Source: Antitrichia curtipendula (taxonomy: Eukaryota; Streptophyta; Bryopsida; Hypnales; Leucodontaceae). From it: a stretch of 64,000 nucleotides of DNA. Shown here piece after piece: positions 23,775-35,377 of this stretch. The notes beneath the pieces were generated by a model. That model saw only the letters and a program-made list of their open reading frames with translations. It had not been told where the DNA came from and searched no databases. Location of the stretch: the NCBI GenBank assembly GCA_951230915.1, contig OX579634.1, positions 682,001 to 746,000 on the forward strand. The letters are read 5' to 3'. Both the position numbers and the translations under genes were made by a program. How positions within the stretch are numbered: the first letter of the stretch is position 1; each line of letters opens with the position of its first letter.

Positions 23775-25096
23775 TGGCGAAATTAGGCGTGCGACAAATC
23801 TATCGCAATGCCTTTGAATATCGATCAACAACGTTCTTCGAGATATCCCAAACGTTCTCCTGATGTTCCCTTGAGTTCCCAAGATATCCCCAAAGTCCCC
23901 AACATTGGGAGCGTCGACATTTTTAGAAGGGGCCCATAAAAAGAGGAAAGAGAAACAATTCATTAGCAATTTAAATCATATTTTTTAAATGTAGAATGAA
24001 TTAACTAGGAATTTTCAAAGTAAAAGGTGCATAGGTAGCTATCGATGCTCATAAATTGGACCAATCTTTAATCAAAATCAGCCTTTGAATCAAACACTTC
24101 AAACTTAGGATGTTTGAGTAATTTAGCTTTTAGATAATTATCTACTTCATGTTTTCATTTATTTTAGCCTTACATGAATGTATATTTTATTTAGAGGAAA
24201 TTAGGAATACAAGTATGAGCAAAAAATACATGAAACAAATCGAGATCCATTTTAGAAACTCTCTATATTGTTTTTGACAATCCTATAGGGACAACTCTAA
24301 TTGCCCAAGTAGACTATTCAAGCTTCCTACCTTATTTGAACCTTAACTACAATAGAATCAATTGCATAGTCATGTTAAAAACCGTGTATATATGGTAAGC
24401 TATCAATACTTTTTCTAGCATGCATTTCAATTCTTACTCAATTTTAATTTTATTGGAATGACACCAAGACATAAAAATAGATGTATCCTACATAAACTCT
24501 AGGCTCTCATGTTCATAGAACTTACATTTCAGCCTAAAACTCTCTTAGAGACAGTTTTGCAAGCAACTCACTCCCGAATAAGGTGGAGATATCATAAACA
24601 GTACATACCTCAAAAATAGGGCTGTAATTGTTGGCATGAATAGTGACGTGATGATATGAATTTTGTAGAATGTGGCTCTTTGAATAGAATGTTTCATGGT
24701 ATCATTATAGCATTGGAAAATGTTAATTATGGGCCACTTCCTTATGTTGCTTTGTAGCTCCGATTTAAGCAAACCAGGCTCTTCCAATTGCAACACATAC
24801 CAACACAATTTAATGTGATCCCAAGTACTTATCTTCTTGCTACAAGTATCAATTTAGAGTTTATGGAATTGCAGTTTCCAAAGGTTTTAGAGTTGGATTT
24901 TGAAATCTCCCCATAGGGATTAAATGGCTCTCGAAGGTGATGAATCTATTTGTTTCTCTTGGTGTGCACAATATGAGATTTTCTTGGAATACCTCATAGA
25001 GTGAAAGAGTTTGTTATGCTGTGAATATAATTGCAAGCATATTGTACAATTTTTTGAACACTTGCATTCATTGTATATTTTACATTTCCTTTCCAT
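23775..25096. other. AT-rich spacer, no gene seen
   Basis: No ORF with domain or splice support. Sequence is ordinary AT-rich intergenic DNA up to the CACTA element. Confidence 0.45.
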
Positions 25097-25099
25097 TCT

Positions 25100-26427
25100 C
25101 ACTAGAAGAAAATGAAGGGCTTTATGACTACAAAGGGCAATTGGTTTTGAGTTGCATTGGACATTTGCGATAAGTGATAATCTAGAAGGCGCAGTTGCTA
25201 CGGACAAGTTTTCTAGTCGTATTGTAGTTGCAAGGCGAAATGGAATTGTTTCTCATTCGACCTAACTTGAAACTTCATCAATGTGCTTTATGACGTGGTT
25301 GCTTATTTGGTATTTGCAAATCACGACTAGTCTGTGATTGGTTTGCAACTCATTTATGACTTCATTGTGACTCATCTATGACTCATTTGTGATTTGTTTG
25401 CAACTTGTCTGTAACTTATTTGCAACTTGTTTGTGACTTGTAGAATTTGTAGGTTTAAAATTTTTTTAAATATAAAAAATCTATACATTGTAGAAATTTA
25501 CAAAATGTAGAAATCTACAAACTATAGAAATCTTAGAATTCTATTAACAAAATTTGTTACAAAATGATACAACTACTTACAAGTCTTATATGTCCAACCT
25601 AATAGTACTATTAACAAGTGATATGGGACAATTGTTATTACACAATCAAAAAATGATTTGAAAACAACTAGGAAACAACTAAGAAACAACTACATCATAA
25701 AGTTTACAACCTACAGTTTGTCAACTGTTATCATGTGGTTACTATTGTTTTATGGGTTCGCACGTTAATTTAATAGTTATCGCATCGTTACGACGCATTA
25801 CTGCACAATTTACTATATCATTATGATGCATCATTATCTGCAACTAATGATGCATCGTAACGACGTAGTAAATTGTGCAGTAATGCGTCGTAACAATGCG
25901 ATAACTGTTAAATTAACATGTGAACCCATGAAACAACAGTAACCACACGATAATGGTTGACAAACTATAGGTTCTAAACTTTGTGATGTACTAAACAACT
26001 AGGAAACAACTTCTGTCATTTTACAGCTGCAATTGTTTCCTAGTTAATTTCTAGTCATAGACTAATTGTTTTCAAGTTAAATCCTAGTTGTTTTCAATTC
26101 AAGTTCTAGTTGTTTTCTAGTTGCAATCTAATCATTTCAAGTCGAATTGTAGTCAAATTTAGATAATATGCGACTATAGAGTTGTCCACATCGACAATTA
26201 TGATGAATATTGGATGTAGAATACTTCACAGTAATTCTAAATGACAATTCTATTATCCTCACGTAATCCTACACTTCATTCTACGACTACATTGCAACTA
26301 CAACAATATATACGTCAAAGTCGGTGCAAATAGAGAGTGATTATAGTTGTAGTGCAGTTGTATAGGACACTTAGTTGCAAAGTAGTTGTTGAATACTAGT
26401 TGTGGCGGACACGTTTTTCTTCTAGTG
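25100..26427 (+). mobile_element. Non-autonomous CACTA (En/Spm-type) element with TCT target duplication
   Basis: The left end reads CACTAGAAGAAAATGAAGGG and the right end, reversed, reads CACTAGAAGAAAAACG, so the first 13 bases match. TCT lies directly outside on both sides (25097-25099 and 26428-26430), the 3-bp duplication expected for CACTA elements. Subterminal regions hold many short repeats in both orientations (TTTGCAACTTGTYTGT on the left, AGTTGTTTTCTAGTTG and TAGTTGTAGTGCAGTTG on the right). These are typical binding-site arrays for the cognate transposase. It encodes no protein and carries a palindromic insert (25692-25989). Confidence 0.85.
25692..25989. mobile_element. Palindromic MITE nested in the CACTA element
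   Basis: A nearly complete 298-bp inverted repeat. It opens ACATCATAAAGTTTACAACC and closes with an inverse ending AAACTTTGTGATGT. The arms pair through CATCGTTACGACGCATTACTG and CAGTAATGCGTCGTAACAATG around a centre near 25835. TA lies at the boundary on both sides (CTA/CATCAT and GATG/TAC). A second member with the same ends is at 35019-35377. Confidence 0.75.
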
Positions 26428-26860
26428 TCTCTAGTTTGACAAAACATGTCGATATCTATTGAATATGCAAGGCGTGGCTTAAATCTGAGCCCAACTAAGC
26501 ACAATCTAGACATTGTTGCTACAACCAAACCACACCGTATTGTAGAGAGCAATCATGAGTCCAACAACAAATTCACAGGAGGAGTCTCCAATTGCCTCAT
26601 AGGATGTTGATCATTCCCCCTTGAAGCGAGTCCAGTAGTCCACCAACGCCAAATGTTGAGGTCGCCCATGGTAGCTTCATGTGAGTTACCAATTATACTC
26701 CAAGGCAAAGTGAGTAATATAATTCAGGTTTCCAAGCTCTTCTAGGAAAGTAATGAACTATGGAAAGGTGGAATTTTGCCATGGATTGAGATAGTTTGCC
26801 TCCAATTGAAGCCTTCAATGGCTTGTTATAGATGTCAATTTAATTGATTTATACACTTAT

Positions 26861-27205
26861 TTGATGTTAATTCTTGGAAAAACATAGCTTTGCTTCCTTC
26901 CTTATTAAATATTTGGATGCTAATTCTTGAAAAGACATAGCTTTTCTTATTCTTCATTTGATGCTAATTCTTAAAAGGACATAGCTTTCTTTACTCCTTA
27001 TTGAATGCTAATTATTAAAAAGACATAGTTTTCTTACTCCTTATTGGATGCTAATTATTAAAAAGACATAATTTTCCTTATTCCTTATTTGATGCTAATC
27101 TTTGAAAAGACATAGCTTTTTTTTTTTCCTTATTTGATGCTAATTATTGAAAGGATATAACTTTTCTTATTTCTTATTGGATGCAAATCCTTGAGGATAC
27201 AATTT
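26861..27205 (+). repeat. About 44-bp minisatellite, eight units
   Basis: Units beginning TTGATGCTAATT or TTGGATGCTAATT start at about 26861, 26913, 26957, 27001, 27044, 27089, 27133 and 27177. Each continues with CTTGAAAAGACATAGCTTTT and a CTTATTCCTTA-like tail. Spacing is 43-45 bp apart from the first unit. Units differ by substitutions and small indels, so the array is old. Confidence 0.88.
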
Positions 27206-28550
27206 TTTCAAATTTCTTATTTGAAGTAATGAATTCCATTGAAATTGGGACTTTTCAAGTGTATAATCATCAATGGTTTCTTCTTAAAAAAAGTAGAAAA
27301 TACATCATTGCAGGTGACAAAGAAAATGGTATGACAGTTGCTCAACAAAATAACAGCCAATTATCACTTGCAAGGAAGATTCAGTCTAGATTCAAGCAAC
27401 TTCATGAGGTTTCAAGATGCATAGGCTGTGGCATACAATTACAAACAAATGCCACACTTTCCTCTCGTTATGGAGACTCGCCGTGAGAATGCAATATTTG
27501 TACAATCTCAAGTTGAGCATGCGGTGGACATTACTTCTACAGACTTGTCCATATACCATTATAAAGTGAAGGAGGTATTTGGAGATAATTCAAACGGTAA
27601 TACTAGTGTGCGCTCTTGTGGTTGTCCATCACGTGTGAAGAGATTCGCTACATGACTTCGAAAGAATGGAAACTGGACCAATATTGAATTGACTAATAGC
27701 ATCTAATGGAAGCATGAATATGCACAAAGCTCAAAGCTGCCAAGAAATTCCACATATTATACACATCTTTTAGAGAACACTTGTATGGTATCCATTCATC
27801 TAAGCAATGTGGAGCAAAGGGAATTTTGAGCCGTGAGAGGAGGATCAACTTGCAACGTGGTTGGTGCAAATGGCTGAGAGGGGGCACGGATTGTCATACA
27901 TAACTCTGAGGCTTAAAGTTAGTGAAATTACTCGGGAGGTGCACTTGTGCTACTACAACAAACCACATGCAAACAAATGGTTCCTAATGAACTATAATTT
28001 CAACCTAAATTTTTGAGCATTGTTTGATAATGATTATAGGTTTCTATTGCCAAAATTTCCAACTCAAAGAAAATATGAAATGATTTCTAGAAGAGGTTGA
28101 AAATGAATTAAAATGGCATGTTTTTTCAACTCAAATAATTATAGAGAACACATTTAGATAACCATTGAATCAATATTCAATTCAAAATGAACTTTTAATA
28201 AAGATTTTCTTAAATTTTAAATTGTTCATTTTTTAGACAATTTTTCTTATATAATATAGGGGTGTGAAAGTTATTGTTCAGTTCTATAGTGTATCTTTTT
28301 ACTTCAAAAATTTGTAACTAATTATTATTAACAAATAAAAATATCAATAATTTAAAATAAAAACTTTCAAAGTAGAAAAATCTACTCAAATTTTTTTTAT
28401 TTTTTCAAATTTCAAATTCAAAAAATAAATAGGGGATCCAAATTATTGATCGCACGTGGTTTTTAATGGACACTCTAAGTGAACTCCCCGAGTGAAATTA
28501 CTATAAACTACCCCACACCATTCCGCAATGGAATCCCAAGGAAAAGGTGG
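27206..28550. other. No supported gene; possibly upstream debris of the pogo-type element
   Basis: Frames at 27181-27486 and 27428-27655 overlap and read like fragments of protein (Gln/Ser-rich, C-x2-C motifs) but match nothing I can name. The part beyond 28.0 kb is AT-rich. The 5' boundary of the transposase relic at 28.56 kb cannot be placed. Confidence 0.35.
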
Positions 28551-28559
28551 TTGCACGGC

Positions 28560-29541
28560 TAGAAGCGTAGACACCCGAACTTAGTCTACATACATCACAA
28601 GCATTGGAGTTAGCACGGACAAAGGGGCTTTGTAAAGAGAATGTCAAAAGCTTTTATAATAACTTGCAAGTTCTTTATGACAAATACGAGTACTCACTTT
28701 TTAGGATTTGGAATTGCAATGAGGCTGGAGTGCAATTAGGGAAGAATGGAGGAGGGGTGATCATTGCTAAAACAGGTGCACGTCAAGTTCATTCTATTGT
28801 TCCAAGTCAACAAGAATGGCTTTTTGTTCTTTGCGGCTCAGTAAGAATTACATAGAGAAATGTGAGCTTGGGGCTACAATAGCAATGCATCCCCCGGTTT
28901 GGATGACTACTTACCTATTCTCTACATGGATTTCACATATCATCAAATCCATGAGGGAAAATGATAGCATCTCTTTGGAACATCGACACCTTCTTATACT
29001 TGATGGACATAATAGTTATGTGATTCTTGAGGTTGTCCAAAAGGCTAGAGACGTTGGTTTGGACATTGTCATGCTTCGTTTGCATACAAGTCATGCATTG
29101 CAACCTCTCGACATTTGTGTTTTCAAACCATTCAAGCAATATTTCAAAGAATATAGAGACTATTGGACCTTACAAAATATGAATGTGGCAGCATCTAAGG
29201 AAATCCTAGCCCATTGGATTTCTCTAGCTTTACGGAAAGCATGCACTATAAAAAATATTACCTCTAGTTTCACGAGCTGAAGCATCATTCCCTTTAACCG
29301 TCATGCAATTGACAATAAATTTGAACTTGCTCGTGTCTTTGTTGAAGAGTTGGATGACCTACAAGATGATAGAATCAATGACCTACAGGACGACATAGTC
29401 AATGACGAAGAAGGTGAAAACGAAGATGGTGAATGTAATTCACAGAGTGAAGGCAAGGACGTACCTTTAGAAAGTGCACCATCCTTGAATGACGCAGAGA
29501 TTGAAACAAAATTTGCTACAAACCCACTTGTCGGAACATAA
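28560..29541 (+). pseudogene. CENP-B/pogo-type DDE transposase, decayed
   Basis: The first frame (about 28595-28855) reads ALELARTKGLCKENVKSFYNN, then FRIWNCNEAGVQLGKNGG and RQVHSIVPSQQEW, the start of a DDE-1 (pogo/Jerky) catalytic domain. The next frame (28816-29280) gives LLILDGHNSYV and LRLHTSHALQPLDICVFKPF, the second and third acidic motifs. The homology jumps frame near 28840, with about a dozen expected residues missing. TGA at 29278-29280 is in frame and SIIPFNRHAID follows it, which is the usual GIxPFN motif, leading to an acidic tail ending at 29541. The first catalytic position reads N-E instead of D-E. A frameshift upstream of 28600 is also likely. The enzyme would cut and paste DNA at TA sites. 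This copy is dead. Confidence 0.8.
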
Positions 29542-30480
29542 TATTTTTTTGTGGACATTGAACAATCAGAGGGAGTGAGGAGTAACGACCTCATTGGACT
29601 TGAAATTGATAATGTTGATGCAAATTCAATCACGAGGTTCTTGACCTTGCCCACTAGGTGCTCAACTTCCATTTCACAACTTTGTCACTCTTGTGCCGTC
29701 TACGCTACTATCACACTTCTTTCAAACACCTCATTTATCACCATCAATGCTTCAATTTTCTCCTTACACAATGTTTCAAAATATAATGCAAGCCAAGCCA
29801 ATCGACACTTCCAACAAGTAGGGAGAAGGGATGGTGATTGAGACAAGTGGAAACGTGGGATGTGGTACTTGCAATGGGTTCTAAGGCGGAAATAGGATTG
29901 ATTCTAGAAAAGAGAGACATAACATTGTCACCAATGCTGGGGGGCCCTTTTGCTTCCCCCAAAAGCTAGAGCCCCCAAACATGGAGTTAAACATATTGGC
30001 CGCTCATATTCCCTCGGGCTCTAACACAACTGACTTGAGCCAACTAATCCCTTTGATTACATTATAACTTAATGCAGACCATGCATCCAGGGAAGGATTA
30101 TACCTCCCTGCAAGAGGAAGCTTTCTTGCTCGTTAACAATGTTATGAAGTAGTTCACTGAACACTAATCCCACTCCTCTTCACAATTACTTGGTCACAAA
30201 CAACTGTTCACATCAATTTCTTTCTAAGTTTAGAGTTGCACAATTTCTAGTGACCTTACAAACGGTTCATGGTACCAGACTTGTTGGATTTTAATCAATG
30301 TGGCTCAAAGTTGAAGAAATCATAACCGGTTGTTGACTTTTCAATGCTAACGTGGCACCGTCCCATTGGCAACCCGTCACCATTGCCATTACAAGTTGCA
30401 ACTCATAACCTTCTTTCCTTTCAACTTGCTTCCTACACCCTTGGATTATGAAGATGAAGGGTTGTGATTTAAAAATGTAC
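29542..30480. other. Intergenic, possible tail of the pogo-type element
   Basis: Short ORFs only. A weak repeat shared with about 8395-8480 lies at 30090-30160. No terminal inverted repeat for the pogo-type relic could be placed. Confidence 0.4.
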
Positions 30481-30559
30481 AACCGGTTATGTACAATAAC
30501 TCCTATTCGCTGCTAGCACAACTCATCATTTATCTAATACATAAATCACCAGTAAAGGG

Positions 30560-31105
30560 GCTTCACTTACAATTTCATTTGAAATTTGATATTTAATTAT
30601 TTATATATTGAGCCAATGATTTGGGAATCAACTCCATACGTCACCTTTTGTGTTCCTCTTCCACAGAAAAATTGCCTCTCACAATACCAAGCAGCCAAAA
30701 GCTCCACAGCACCCTTATTTTAACCGTATTTTATGGTATCTCCACCTTATCGCTGCACCGCATGGGGAACCCCACCAGCTGGGGGTCTCTCTTCCAGCCA
30801 CACCAACATCCCTCTCCATCAGCATGGTGGGCACCTCTGCCATTGCCAAGTGGGATCCACTCCTCCATCAATTCCCGCAAAACTTCCAGCTCACTAAACA
30901 TGCGTGAATTTCCCTCTCACGGTTGCATGGCTGCTTGCAGCTAACTTAGCAAACCATTCATTACAAACACCCGAACCATTACATATAACGTCACAGCAAA
31001 GTGGGGAATCAGTAGTTGACAACAAGTGCAGCTAGAGCTTGAGAGTCAGCAAACAATTTGGTGCAAGCAAATTGGTGCAAAGATTTGGCAGCGAAGTTGG
31101 CAAGC
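30560..31105 (+). promoter_or_regulatory. Upstream region and leader of the six-span membrane protein gene
   Basis: The stretch becomes GC-richer towards the gene. TTTATATATTGAGCCAATG at about 30600 and ACATATAACGTCAC at about 30981 hold TATA-like, CCAAT and ACGT-core words. The latter sits about 120 bp before the start codon and is the better core-promoter candidate. Short ORFs here (30621-30944, 30650-30907) are mutually overlapping and are not called as genes. Confidence 0.35.
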
Positions 31106-32727
31106 ATGGTGAAGCTCACATCCGTTCGGCAGGCCCGGATGTACGGTCCGCCAGCGACGCGAGACCTGTTTGAGAATTTGAATGCGTTTGGGTACCTGGT
31201 GGGCACCGTGTTTCTGGCTGCTGGCGTGTTGCTATTGCTGCCGAGCTTTGGGGCTGTCAGCTTTGGTTTATGGATGATTCTGGTGGGAGTGGCGGTGGTG
31301 GTTTTAGTGAATTTGCATGACTTGCATGCGCACTTGGCTGGGGTGGATTACAACTTGCGGTTCGTGACGTTCGATGTCCAGCTGGGGCTGGTCGAGTTCG
31401 CTGCGCCGGTGGTGCAAGCGCTGGGGTCGATCTTGCTCTGTATCGCCACGTTCTTGCTCATCAGGGTACGTACGTGACATTCATTCTGTTTTGGCTTTGT
31501 TTTCTGTTGGTTGGAGTGGACTGTGTTCACAATTTAAATTTCACATCAGGATATGGTCCAATCGGATTTATGCAAAAACATGAGAAATTCTCGAGATTTA
31601 CTGAGAATGTGTCATCACCGTATGTTGAATTAGAGAGTGTTGATGATCAAGTTGGTTAAATTGACCTGATTGGTAGCACCAAAATCCAAGTGCACAAAGT
31701 TCTAAAACAAGGGTTCGCATAGATCGAATGTTTTTGACGAGCTTCTGGAATGCGCCGAGTTCGTGAACGAACGTCAGTTTCACAACTTCGAGGCGATCGA
31801 AATCCGAAGTGTGAATTCTTCATTTGACTTCAAATTACTGCCGGATTGCAGTCTCACATTTTTGTGTCCATGATGGCAGGCCAACAAGGGAGTGTATGAC
31901 AAGCAGGAGACGCTCTTGAAATTGGTGCAAGCCTTCCGACTGGTGGTCGTCGGCGCTGCCTTCTGGTTACTGGGCGCCATCCACAACGCCTTCCAAGTGT
32001 ACGAGAAAACAGGTCTCCGAATCCAGGTGCTGCAGAAGGCGGTGTCGTTGCCCTTCGTGGTCGCCAGTGAGCTTCTTCTCATCAGCGGAGTGGTAGCGTT
32101 GCAAATCTCTGGCCGCGGTCAAAAACTCATGGTAACTTTCTGCCTCTTGCCCCTCCCCTTCCACCCCAACAGGTCTACCCTGGAGCCTTGCGTTTTCTCT
32201 GCAATTTGGAGTAGGCTTTCATTAGTCCAATTTTGTTACAGGAAATCCTCTTCATGGATACAAAATCTGGGCCCATCTGAATTCTATTAGTTTCATGATA
32301 TGGTTAATCAAACGGGCTTGATATTTTTGAACCTCGAATTCTTGGTTCTTGATCCTTTCACGGTATAGGGTTGTATTCCTTGGTCGTTTCACCAATTCCA
32401 CGGATTTATGTTTGTTGGTCTTCATCTTTAGGGCTCGCAGCTACCGAACCCTATCATTCGACTCATGGCCTTGTCTTGTCTTTGATGCAGAGCATTTCGA
32501 CGTGGTTGGCTCTGTCAGCGAGCGGCTTGCTCGTGTTGGCAGCGGTGTTGAACGTCGTACGTGTGGTTGCGTTGCAGCAAGTGGACCGTTTCGGCGCCCA
32601 TCTGGAGAGTCTGCGAGGAGGGGCGGAAGAGTTGCTGCAGAGCTCTCGTGCGCATTCGGAGCCTCTGTTGAGCTCCAGGGGCAAGTACCAATCCGACATT
32701 GAAGGCGACCAGTCTAGTGTTGCCTAA
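31106..32727 (+). CDS. Multi-pass membrane protein of 282 residues, function unknown
   Basis: Three exons, 31106-31465, 31880-32131 and 32491-32727, each ending in phase 0 with clear GT-AG sites (donors GTACGT and GTAACT, acceptors GGCAG and GATGCAG). The start MVKLTSVRQARMYGPP is the first ATG of the frame after an open stretch that begins at a non-ATG codon. Hydrophobic spans lie at about residues 28-46, 51-70, 97-119, 140-158, 175-195 and 208-228, giving six predicted helices. A short conserved-looking loop HDLHAHLAG sits between spans 2 and 3. The C-terminus (230-282) is hydrophilic, Ser/Glu-rich and probably cytosolic. No transporter motif, catalytic residue or signal peptide is evident. 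Intron placement and codon use support a live gene. I cannot assign the family with confidence; it may be a plant-specific unknown. Confidence 0.8.
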
Positions 32728-33390
32728 TTGACAGAAGCTCTCGCATTCTCTGCGAAACAGGATAATTTTTTGTCTAATGGTACAGGGACTTTTGAATTCT
32801 TCAGTGGCCAATTTGCAAGTTTGCAATCCATAGAACTGTATCATTTGAGAAAATTTGGTCAATTTGACAAGATTATGTTCACTCTGAAACCTGGAGATAA
32901 TCACGTGATTCTTTTCTCGTTATTGACCTCACTTATGAGAAGCTTCAGAATTATTCCTTGCTGACATGGTCCACACAATGTCAAATCATGGCATCATGTC
33001 TCACACAATTTGCACAATTTAGGGGTAATCACACCTTTCTTCACCTCATTTTCAATCATGGGAGAATTAAGACGTGGCATTCTCTTGTTGGTTGTCCGTG
33101 GTTTGCGGAGCTTCCATTCTTTGAGAGTTGTGGATGTCCATTCTTCTCCTTTCTTAAAGAATTTTTGAACTTGCATTCCATAGTTTCAACTAAGTAGTCA
33201 CATGTCAAGAGCCTAGTTTCTTCAACCTTGTTGATTGGGTCTATGTTTTCTACAACCTTAGGTGGTTTGCTACGAGTTCCATTCTCCATGTATGCTTCAC
33301 CCACCAAGAAAAGGTGTCACGCCTTCTTCATGCACAAAGGCTCCTTACTAGCTCCTTTCAATTCTCATCAGCTTTGCATTCTTCATAGAA
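32728..33390. other. 3' flank of the membrane-protein gene, no other gene seen
   Basis: Ordinary AT-leaning sequence. Overlapping short ORFs on both strands have no domain or splice support. Confidence 0.45.
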
Positions 33391-33393
33391 CTT

Positions 33394-33837
33394 TAGAGTT
33401 ATTCGTAAAGCCATCCCTAGTTTGGTATCTAGTTTTAAACAAGCTCTTATACAAATTGGTGAAAGGAGGTAAAGCAACCCATATGGGATATGTAAATGGT
33501 TGGAGTTGTAAGTAATTTGTAAGAGCTTGGAGGAGCTCAATCTTAAAATAAACTCATATCCTTTGAGAGTTCATAAAGAACAGTGGATTTCATTATAAAA
33601 ACAACCTCTCCACCCTCCATTCTCACAAAATGTCAATGTACAATTTCTGTGACAGGTAAACTTAGGTCCAAACTTTTTTAGGCACCATATCGATGCGAAA
33701 GAAAGTTTGGTCCCAAGTTTTGTTTTGCTAGTGTTGATTGCGCGAGCTTTTTACTTTTTCACTTGCTTTTTTACATAAAGCAGGGGTTCAAACCCCAATT
33801 TTACCTCTAAACTCAGGTTTACTTTACGAATAACTCT
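33394..33837. mobile_element. 444-bp MITE with AGAGTTATTCGTAAA ends, copy 1
   Basis: TAGAGTTATTCGTAAAG at the left and CTTTACGAATAACTCT at the right are perfect inverted repeats of at least 15 bases. Copy 2 at 46042-46485 has the same length and is almost identical. Flanks are CTT on the left and TTT on the right, compatible with a decayed 3-bp target duplication. Near the right end is GGGGTTCAAACCCC, which resembles the RNA polymerase III B-box of tRNA genes. No coding content. Confidence 0.8.
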
Positions 33838-34530
33838 TTTGCCTCTCGAAGGTATGACTACCTCTAATGTATATGACATGAGAGTTTTGTGAAATATGTT
33901 TTATATTGCAAGAAATTCTTTATAAATGCAAAATTGGGATTGGGCCCTAATAGAATCTTTATTCATGACGGTCATGATGCTAATGTTGTTATTCTCATTT
34001 GGGTTGGATGAATATGTTTTGTAATTTCATGTGTGAAGCAAAAAGTAGTCTCAACATTAAAGCAATAGAGAATTTAACCCCTAAATGCCTAAATAACCAT
34101 ATATATTTATAGTTGATGCAAATTTTTAGGCTTGTTTTGGTGTGGGTAGTTAAATTCCTTCGACCGTTTTCAAAAAATTTACGGACAATTTTAAAGATTA
34201 TTTATTAGAAGTTTTTATGTTTCACTAAAAAAAGTAAATATTTTATTTTTAAGAGGTCCTTGAAGGCATGGATATACCATGAGTGGAAGAATAAAGCTTG
34301 CAAATTTTATTTTATTTTTTGGCTTTGAGCAAAGCTTGCCAATTTCACTTGATTTGAGATCTAAAATATTTTATTTATCCATTTGCTTTGAAAATGGTCC
34401 CAGTGGAAAGAGTAAAGTGTTTTCATGATTTTCACTGTTGAAAATCTAAAGGTTCCCACAATGCAACAACACCGAAAGTCTAAGGTTTCATTGAGAATTT
34501 TTTGGCATGTCATTAGGGATGAACAAGAAC
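33838..34530. other. AT-rich spacer, no gene seen
   Basis: No credible ORF or repeat boundary recognised. Confidence 0.4.
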
Positions 34531-34533
34531 TTC

Positions 34534-34725
34534 AAGTAGAACCTCTCTTAGTGCATACTCTTTTATTGCATAATATGCAATAAGAGAGTTTGGAGACAAT
34601 AGGTGGACTTGCATGATTCAAGATGGAAAGCTGAATTACATTTTTATAATATTTGTGGCCTCTTTAATGCATAAACCTCTCTTGTTGCATACTCCCAGCA
34701 CCATGCACTAAGAGAGGCTCTACCT
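34534..34725. mobile_element. Short inverted-repeat element with GTAGAACCTCTCTTAGTGCA ends
   Basis: GTAGAACCTCTCTTAGTGCA at about 34536 pairs with TGCACTAAGAGAGGCTCTAC ending at 34723, one mismatch. A smaller hairpin (CTCTTTTATTGCATAATATGC then GCAATAAGAGAG) lies inside. CACCATGCACTAAGAGAGG also occurs inside the element at 14291-14860. Confidence 0.6.
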
Positions 34726-35018
34726 ATGCACACAAGTCCTAACCAACGATATGAAAACTGGCTAATTATCGCTAGCTTTCTACCAAATGCAAGTGGGTGC
34801 GAAATCCATGTACTTGTTTTTGTTTTTTAAATCCAACATTTGAGCCTGAATGTAGACGTGGTTTTCTGTCCATTCATCCAAATGCGCAGTCATCCAAAGC
34901 CCTGTAGCATTCATCCCCTCCCAACGTGGCGCAATTTTGGGTTGTAGTCGTCTCACGAGGTGGCGACATTCTAGCCCTCCGTTTAGCTTCGTTGGTTTCC
35001 TCCGAACTTTGCTTCAGT

Positions 35019-35377
35019 ACATCACAAAGTTTAGACCCTGCGATTTGGCAACAATTATCGTGCGGTTATCGTTGTTTCATAGGTTCGTACCATTATTGCA
35101 CTGGCTCAATATATTTTTACGCACAAAATCAGTGCGAAAACAATGAATATCAATAGCGTACGGTTTATGTACTTTAACTATACAATTGTTGTGTCAAAAT
35201 TGCACAACAATCATATAGTTAAAGTATATAAACCGTACGCTATTGGTATTCATTGTTTTCGTACTGATTCAGTGCGTAAAAATACACTGAGTCAGTGCAA
35301 TTATGGTATGAATCCATGAAACAACGATAACCGCACAATAATTGTTGCCAAATCACAGGGTCTAAACTTTGTGATGT
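35019..35377. mobile_element. Palindromic MITE, second member of the ACATCACAAAG family
   Basis: A near-perfect inverted repeat of 359 bp. It opens ACATCACAAAGTTTAGACCC and closes with an inverse ending AACTTTGTGATGT. The arms meet near 35198 around CAATTGTTGTG and CACAACAATC. Arm motifs include AAACCGTACGCTATTG and its inverse. Its ends match those of 25692-25989. The overlapping ORFs on both strands here are by-products of the palindrome. Confidence 0.8.

Noticed and set aside
31892..32290. ORF running past the exon 2 donor of the membrane-protein gene
   Set aside because: The frame loses hydrophobic pattern after a good GTAACT donor, and exon 3 restores it in phase.
33770..33800. Possible tRNA gene around GGGGTTCAAACCCC
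   Set aside because: No acceptor stem, D-arm or anticodon arm can be folded around it. Treated as a B-box-like motif in a MITE.
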